Notes under the pieces: generated by a model
What the model was told of the DNA's origin: nothing
What the model saw: the letters and a program-made list of their open reading frames with translations, nothing else
Database searches by the model: none
NCBI GenBank assembly: GCA_017539105.1
Contig: JAFYHQ010000040.1
Location: 62,001 to 126,000, forward strand
Source: Erysipelotrichaceae bacterium
GTDB taxonomy: Bacteria > Bacillota_I > Bacilli_A > Erysipelotrichales > Erysipelotrichaceae
Reading direction: 5' to 3'
DNA: 64,000 bases
Part shown: positions 58,845 to 64,000 of the stretch, piece by piece
Layout: every line of letters begins with the position of its first letter
How positions within the stretch are numbered: the stretch's first letter is position 1
Program-made: the position numbers and the translations under genes

Positions 58845-60845
58845 TTAAGCTCCACCACAGAACTTAAAACCAAGGATTTCCGCACTGCCTTTGCCGTTCA
58901 GACAGATTCCGACAGCGCCTTTTACAGCCATATCAAACGGAAGATCATATCTCTCTCCATTTAAATACAAATGAATTATATCATCAGAAAATATTACTTT
59001 TATAGAAAACTTCAAAGGTTTTACGCTTTTTATTTCACATTCCGACAAAACGATATCATTTTGATTTGTTTTTCTGATCAGCGCCAGATGATCATCCCGG
59101 ATCCCCAGACTGTAATAGTCCATGAATCCATGAAAACCGAACACCAATTCCGGACAGATAGAAGCATTCTCTGCTTCGATTTCCATCTCTTTCAACAAGG
59201 TATCCAAAGAGCCGGTCGTGATCAGCGCGTGGTCTTCTGACATCACGTACAAGGCGCCGGTTTCCAGACTCCATTTCCCACTGTGACAGCAGAACGCCCG
59301 GATATTGTACAGGGTATCTCCTTCGTATCTCGGTCCGTAGCCATCATAGGGATAATCGCGGAAATCAACAGTCACCTTCGGATGAGAAATGATCCGGTAA
59401 TCCACGAGACATGCGTCATGATCGCATTCCAGATAGAACGTGTGAACGACACGGTTTGTTTCGGGAGGAACATCCAGAAAGATCGTCTGTTCCCCGGATA
59501 TGTCGTGTGTTATGGAGTAATCGGTTCCGTCCGCGAACTCCGCGCCTGTTGTGACGGTGCAGCTTTCAGAAGAACGGATAGAGAAAGAAATCGTATCACC
59601 CGGATAGACGATCGGCGAAAACGACGGATCGTATCTCGCATCATAGAGGTCTTTTGGCAGATAGTAAGAATAATGATAGACCTTTTTCTGTTTTGGAAGC
59701 TGCAGTCCGTTTTCGTTCACAGTTAAAACATGGTCTTTGCAACGGAATCCTTCCGTGGCGTATGGAAGGACGAAATGAGAAAAGTCCGGTTCAGGATATC
59801 CCTGCAGTTTCATCGCATAGCGGGCAAATTTCTGCGCGCTCATGGAGATGCTCTGCATATTCAGACAGCCGATGCAACTGGAAGCGTTCACGATATCATT
59901 GATCGGCACAATCCACTTCGGATCGATCCCTTCCAGCCCCGTCAAAGCACCCATGATACTTCCGACATTCCCGCAGTTGCAGTCCGTGTCCCATCCGCTC
60001 TGTGCCAGCATGCTTATCGTTTTCGAAAAATCGTTTTCTCCATAGCACATCGCCATCATCATAAGCGCGCTGTTTGGAATGATGTGACAGGTACCGGGAT
60101 ACCTGTCGTATCCGTAATGAGCGTGGATATAAGAAAGACACTCGCGCCAGTCATCCGGATGCGTTTCATGATAATCCATGATATCTTTCATGACCCGGTA
60201 ATATTCCATCTTCGGATCGAGATACTTCAGTGTTTCCTTAAGGACTTCATGGATATCATCCGACTGGTAAGCCAGACAGATGGCAACCGCCACAAACGTC
60301 GCCCCTTCCATTCCGTTTCCATCGTGTGTCACGCTGGCCGCTTTGCGGGCAAGGTCTTTTGCGATCTTTGAATCATATCCGCTCACATAACCCCAGCAAT
60401 CCGAGAAGATCTGTCCCCCGATCTGTTCGGCGATCATCTCGCCATTCGTTTTTTTTGAACCGCTTTCTGGTGCATGTATTCCGTTTTTCAGGTTTTCATA
60501 TGCGGTATGTTCGCTGGAAACGCCGACACCTCCCCACCAGAAAAAACCTTTGTATTCCTGCATGACATTCAAAAACACATTCCCGATCTCTTCCGCGCTT
60601 GGATCGCCGGTGTGTTCCAATGCATCTGCAAAGAAAAGAGGACCGTTGGAATCGTCGTCGGCAGCAAAGATATCGTAATCTACAAGATATCCCTGGATAG
60701 CCGGATACTTCTCCATGATCTGTTCATAAGTCCATCCCTCGATCGGAGCGCCGAGACGGATCCCGATGTTTTTTCCCAGCCAGGACGCATAGGTTTTATT
60801 GAGATATTCCTGATAGGTTTCCAGTGTCAGTTTTTTCAATTCCAT
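58845..60845 (-). CDS. ADP-ribosylglycohydrolase-family protein
   Basis: 666 residues. The N-terminal 360 residues are an ARH fold: LGKNIGIRLGAP at the start, FAADDDSNGPLFFADALEHTG (metal Asp cluster), VTHDGNGMEGATFVA, and GWDTDCNCGNVGSIMGAL (the second Asp/Thr metal motif with Cys in the usual T-x-G place). The C-terminal 300 residues are beta-rich and may be a carbohydrate- or substrate-binding region. ARH enzymes hydrolyse N- or O-glycosidic bonds of ADP-ribose; members of this subgroup may act on nucleosides or sugars. First gene of the nucleoside import operon (28 bases before the lipoprotein). Ribosome site GGGAGGGAG. Confidence 0.85.
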   Translation of the reverse strand: MELKKLTLETYQEYLNKTYASWLGKNIGIRLGAPIEGWTYEQIMEKYPAIQGYLVDYDIFAADDDSNGPLFFADALEHTGDPSAEEIGNVFLNVMQEYKGFFWWGGVGVSSEHTAYENLKNGIHAPESGSKKTNGEMIAEQIGGQIFSDCWGYVSGYDSKIAKDLARKAASVTHDGNGMEGATFVAVAICLAYQSDDIHEVLKETLKYLDPKMEYYRVMKDIMDYHETHPDDWRECLSYIHAHYGYDRYPGTCHIIPNSALMMMAMCYGENDFSKTISMLAQSGWDTDCNCGNVGSIMGALTGLEGIDPKWIVPINDIVNASSCIGCLNMQSISMSAQKFARYAMKLQGYPEPDFSHFVLPYATEGFRCKDHVLTVNENGLQLPKQKKVYHYSYYLPKDLYDARYDPSFSPIVYPGDTISFSIRSSESCTVTTGAEFADGTDYSITHDISGEQTIFLDVPPETNRVVHTFYLECDHDACLVDYRIISHPKVTVDFRDYPYDGYGPRYEGDTLYNIRAFCCHSGKWSLETGALYVMSEDHALITTGSLDTLLKEMEIEAENASICPELVFGFHGFMDYYSLGIRDDHLALIRKTNQNDIVLSECEIKSVKPLKFSIKVIFSDDIIHLYLNGERYDLPFDMAVKGAVGICLNGKGSAEILGFKFCGGA

Positions 60846-60979
60846 TTCTCCCTCCCGGGTTTTTTGTTTCTTGCCGATATCGTTTTTTCTTTTCTGTTTC
60901 TTCAGATTGGCCGTTTCCGGTAAAGCGACAGATATTAATTCATTTGCGAATATTATATTATTACTGATAATATTATTAC

Positions 60980-62992
60980 ATGAGCAGTAAAGTAGTACAC
61001 AACATCATCAATAATTACAGCAAGATAAACGGCCATATTCCAGGCATCAGTCTACTTATAACGCTTCTGTTGCTGTCGTGGATCAGCCCCGTCAGTGCTG
61101 CCGGAAGCAAAACCGTACAGGTCGAAACCAAAGCAGGCACATATGAAAATGTCGTGACAGAGACGGAAACAGAAACCCTGGAAGACGCCACGGTCACTAC
61201 AGGAAAGGCCGAATCCTATGTCACGGCAAGCGGCATGACTGTCAGTTATGAGAGCGAAGAAAAGACATATGAAAACGGCAGCAGCCAGTTGAATGAACAT
61301 TACACTGTCACAGGAAAAGATTCCTATAAAGCCGAAGGATGGCACGAGGTTGCAGAAAGCACCGACCCGGCGGCTGTGTCCGTTCATATCAACATCGCTT
61401 CTGTCGATGAATCTCCCGTAGTATATCAGGGAGACGAAGCCGGTACGCAGAAAACAAGCGGAGATATCAAAACCTCCGAAAATGACGGCACATACGACTA
61501 TTACATCGATACCGTACTTGAACAGGGACAGACAGCGATCCGTACGACATCGGTCTCCATCTCTTCCGAACAGATCAACGTCGAAGAAGAAGACATGACC
61601 TATATCCACAATGACACGATTGCCGACAATCTTGATGAAATGATTATCGGCGAAGAGCCTGTTGTCATACCCGACGAACCAAGCATCGCCCCGGGTTACG
61701 GATATGAATATCTCGGTTCCGATCAGTACAGTATCTACTATCCTGCCTGGGTACTGAAAACGCCTAACCCTGCCAGTGAAACGCCGATCTATACCGACGA
61801 GGATACGAACGAATCCTACTATGTCCAATACAACCACTCGACCTTGATAAACCGCAATCTGATCGTTCCAAAACTGTTCCTCAAGAACAAGACGGTCGAT
61901 GGCGAATTCCTTGCGCGCTGGTCTTCCATCGAACAGTTTACGATCACCGATGTCAAGAGAGATAGGATTTCCGCTTACTGCGTCGATGTCACTACCCCGG
62001 CAAGGGAAGGGTTCTCTTATAAGATAAGCAACCTCGAGGACTCGCACTATTATACCGAGGAAGAAGCGGCCATGATCCGAGCCATTTCCGGCTTTGGTTA
62101 CTGGGGTACGTTAAACGAACATTACGGCAGCCTGGACACATTCAAGGAAAACCTCCTGGATTCAGGAAAGTTTTCTCAGGAAGAAGTCGATCGGGTAACG
62201 GACGGCATTGCGCTTACCGCCATGCAGCAGGCGATCTGGCATTTCAGCAACTACATGGATGGATACGTATTCGTAAACAACTACAAAACATCAACCGAAT
62301 ATATCTCCACCGTAACCGAAACGATGGATCAGGATATTGCTGCTCTTATCTACAAGATCTTCTATCACCTGCTTGATCTGAGTCCTTCCTACATCCCTGA
62401 AGAAGACAAGGATATAGGAAACACGGTCGTCAATGAAAAGAACTGTTTCGATGAAGTCAGCTTTACCCTCAGAAACAACAATGACAGAAGCAGCGATTAT
62501 CTCGCTGATTTCAACTTTTCATTCAAAATCAAACCTACCGACAGCAACAGCGACGATCTGGTCGTGATGGTGCTTGATGAAAACGACGAAACCATCGCAA
62601 TCGGGCGTATCATCGGGGAACTTCAGGAAGGTGAGGTACAGATGGAAGCCGAGAGCGATGGAAGCTTCACTTTGAAAGATGTTCCATTAAGCGAGGGCGA
62701 ACAGTCGATGGGCTTCGTAGTCAACGGCGAACAGATCCTTGCACACAACGTGTATATGCTTGAATCGGAAGTCAAAGAAAACGAACAGAACAAGACTTCC
62801 CAGACCTTTATTTGTGTCACCAGCGGCAAGCACCATGTGAATGTCAGACTCAGCTTGAGTTTTGAACTGGAAACCGAAGGCGAACTGCATCGCAGGGAAC
62901 ATTTCAAGAGAGTCGAGACAAACGTTCCTTCGGAAGATCCTCCTGGTGATGACACTCCTCCGTTTACGGTACCAAAAACAGGTGTTGAATAA
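60980..62992 (+). CDS. Thioester-domain surface protein with truncated sorting signal
   Basis: 670 residues. A signal peptide (about 26-42, ISLLITLLLLSWISPVSAAG) is followed by a Thr/Glu-rich region. The thioester adhesin domain (TQXA) has the Cys in SAYCVDV (Cys334) and the Gln in ALTAMQQAIWHF (Gln416), a spacing typical of an internal Cys-Gln bond that couples to host surface amines. A C-terminal immunoglobulin-like region follows. The protein ends in VPKTGVE: an LPxTG-like motif with no hydrophobic helix or charged tail behind it. So it is either secreted or a truncated anchor. No ribosome site is seen before ATG. Confidence 0.85.
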   Translation: MSSKVVHNIINNYSKINGHIPGISLLITLLLLSWISPVSAAGSKTVQVETKAGTYENVVTETETETLEDATVTTGKAESYVTASGMTVSYESEEKTYENGSSQLNEHYTVTGKDSYKAEGWHEVAESTDPAAVSVHINIASVDESPVVYQGDEAGTQKTSGDIKTSENDGTYDYYIDTVLEQGQTAIRTTSVSISSEQINVEEEDMTYIHNDTIADNLDEMIIGEEPVVIPDEPSIAPGYGYEYLGSDQYSIYYPAWVLKTPNPASETPIYTDEDTNESYYVQYNHSTLINRNLIVPKLFLKNKTVDGEFLARWSSIEQFTITDVKRDRISAYCVDVTTPAREGFSYKISNLEDSHYYTEEEAAMIRAISGFGYWGTLNEHYGSLDTFKENLLDSGKFSQEEVDRVTDGIALTAMQQAIWHFSNYMDGYVFVNNYKTSTEYISTVTETMDQDIAALIYKIFYHLLDLSPSYIPEEDKDIGNTVVNEKNCFDEVSFTLRNNNDRSSDYLADFNFSFKIKPTDSNSDDLVVMVLDENDETIAIGRIIGELQEGEVQMEAESDGSFTLKDVPLSEGEQSMGFVVNGEQILAHNVYMLESEVKENEQNKTSQTFICVTSGKHHVNVRLSLSFELETEGELHRREHFKRVETNVPSEDPPGDDTPPFTVPKTGVE

Positions 62993-63035
62993 TAAAAGCA
63001 TTTTCAATTGTTTCTCTAAAAGATTCAACTTCTAT

Positions 63036-63061
63036 AAAAAACAGGCACAGACCTGTTTTTT
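63036..63061. terminator. Bidirectional terminator
   Basis: AAAAAACAGG-CACAGA-CCTGTTTTTT between the thioester adhesin and the MBOAT gene. Confidence 0.8.
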
Positions 63062-63093
63062 GATTATTGTTAGTTTCACGGGATCAGCGATAT

Positions 63094-64000
63094 CTAGAAA
63101 CGGAAATAAATGAACGGGTTGAACGTTTCACCCACCAGGAACATGATGCAGATGATAAACATACCTATCATAATGACGTCGTGCGCAACCGCAAACGCCT
63201 GCTTGTCTTTTGTGTATGGCCCGAACCATTTCTTTATCAGGTCCGCGATCCATTTTCCGATCGGTGTTGAAATCAGGATACCCGCAAACAGATAAATCAT
63301 ATTAGCATTCAACCCTAATGCCGAAACCGAGAATGGATAAACCACGCCTGTCTGCGAAAACAGCCTTCTGATTCTTGAAACCATATAATGAAGACTGTTC
63401 GTATCCCACATGAACAGCGTCCAGCCAATCACCGTAACGAAGAAAGTATAGATCCACGCTATGAATTTAGGACATTTCTTTAAGATCCTGCTCAGAAACA
63501 GCTTTTCAGCCATCAGCAGGATCGCGTAATACAGTCCCCATGCCACAAAATTCCAGTTTGCGCCATGCCAAAGACCTGTAATAGCCCACACGATCAGTAT
63601 ATTGAGCATCCTCCGAAGCTTGCCCTTTCTGCTTCCGCCTAGAGGAATGTAGATGTAGTCTCTGAAAAACGAACCCATGGAAATATGCCATCTTCTCCAG
63701 AAATCCGTAACGGACAACGAATGATATGGCGAATCGAAATTCTCATTGAATTCAAATCCAAAAATCTTTCCCAGCCCTATTGCCATATCCGAGTATCCGG
63801 AAAAATCAAAATACAGCTGTATCGTAAACGCAACAGAAGCCAGCCACATGATCGGAGTGCTGACTCGGCTGAAATCCGTTGCAGCGATCTGATTTACGAT
63901 ATATCCGATCTGGTTGGCAATGATCACTTTCTTTGCCAGCCCGATGATAAATCTTTTTGTGCCATCCTTAATTTTATCCCAGTCTTCATTTGACGAGCGT
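63094..64000 (-). CDS. MBOAT-family membrane O-acyltransferase, partial (AlgI-like)
   Basis: The last 302 codons are in the window; the start lies beyond the right edge, and the reading frame stays open to base 64000 (GTKRFIIGLAKKVIIANQ). Many membrane helices; LYFDFSGYSDMAIGLGKIFGF, FWRRWHISMGSFFRDYIYIPLGG and GLWHGANWNFVAWGLYY carry the AlgI/DltB signatures with the conserved catalytic His in the LWHG motif. It transfers acyl (usually acetyl) groups to a cell-surface polysaccharide or glycan. The partner enzyme of the locus would lie to the right. Confidence 0.92.
   Translation of the reverse strand, partial: RSSNEDWDKIKDGTKRFIIGLAKKVIIANQIGYIVNQIAATDFSRVSTPIMWLASVAFTIQLYFDFSGYSDMAIGLGKIFGFEFNENFDSPYHSLSVTDFWRRWHISMGSFFRDYIYIPLGGSRKGKLRRMLNILIVWAITGLWHGANWNFVAWGLYYAILLMAEKLFLSRILKKCPKFIAWIYTFFVTVIGWTLFMWDTNSLHYMVSRIRRLFSQTGVVYPFSVSALGLNANMIYLFAGILISTPIGKWIADLIKKWFGPYTKDKQAFAVAHDVIMIGMFIICIMFLVGETFNPFIYFRF

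Noticed and set aside
1-64000. tRNA or rRNA genes, CRISPR arrays, insertion sequences or prophage
   Set aside because: Reading both strands by eye showed no regularly spaced repeats, no transposase or integrase motifs and no recognisable tRNA; a tRNAscan or Infernal run would be decisive.

Overview
The window is a gene-dense bacterial chromosome segment (64 kb, moderate GC, no rRNA or tRNA seen). Shine-Dalgarno starts of the AGGAGG type, sortase-type surface proteins, lipoproteins, DUF349 and DUF969/DUF979 families, a BMP-type nucleoside importer and an AmmeMemoRadiSam cassette point to an anaerobic, probably host-associated Bacillota (Erysipelotrichia or Clostridia). The genus cannot be told from sequence alone. 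There is no phage, insertion sequence or CRISPR array.

Layout: 1-6.4 kb holds housekeeping and accessory genes: a TPM-domain protein cut by the window edge, a zinc-ribbon membrane protein, a small lipoprotein, the AmmeMemoRadiSam pair, a DUF349 protein and a methyltransferase. 6.4-19.1 kb is the most interesting block. A rightward operon (diguanylate cyclase, sensor-less hybrid histidine kinase, protein ending in a decayed HD-GYP domain) converges on an eleven-gene leftward operon. That operon begins with a transglutaminase-like lipoprotein, then PilC, four small single-span membrane proteins, a PilT-type ATPase, a BTAD regulator with a decayed GGDEF tail, an unknown 157-aa protein, a receiver/decayed GGDEF/EAL protein and an HPt protein. 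Together they could form a phosphorelay (kinase to HPt to EAL receiver) that tunes cyclic di-GMP and controls a reduced type IV pilus-like machine.

19.2-22.2 kb is a flavin redox operon (two nitroreductases, flavodoxin, HAD phosphatase and an unrecognised 213-aa protein that may have a bilin-reductase-like fold). 22.3-29.1 kb is one 2269-aa cell-wall adhesin preceded by a structured leader. 29.4-36.3 kb carries an MFS transporter with an esterase, a pyroglutamyl peptidase with DUF979/DUF969 membrane proteins, an M29-like aminopeptidase and a Phd/PIN toxin-antitoxin pair with a visible operator array. 36.3-46.4 kb has a GH43 glycosidase, a YjbR-EVE fusion, a GH3 C-terminal remnant, a lipoprotein, a beta-CASP nuclease, MgtC, an UlaG-like hydrolase, and a divergent dehydrogenase/class II aldolase pair.

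46.5-52.0 kb is a leftward four-gene set: a membrane-anchored protein with a GrpE-like tail, a membrane-anchored Hsp70-like ATPase, a CrtI/RetSat-type flavoprotein and a flavin reductase-ferredoxin fusion. This may be a chaperone-assisted reductase system. 53.1-60.8 kb is a nucleoside import and cleavage operon (ADP-ribosylglycohydrolase, substrate-binding lipoprotein, duplicated ATPase, two permeases, nucleoside hydrolase). 61-63 kb encodes a thioester-domain surface protein whose sorting signal is cut short, and the window ends inside an MBOAT O-acyltransferase.
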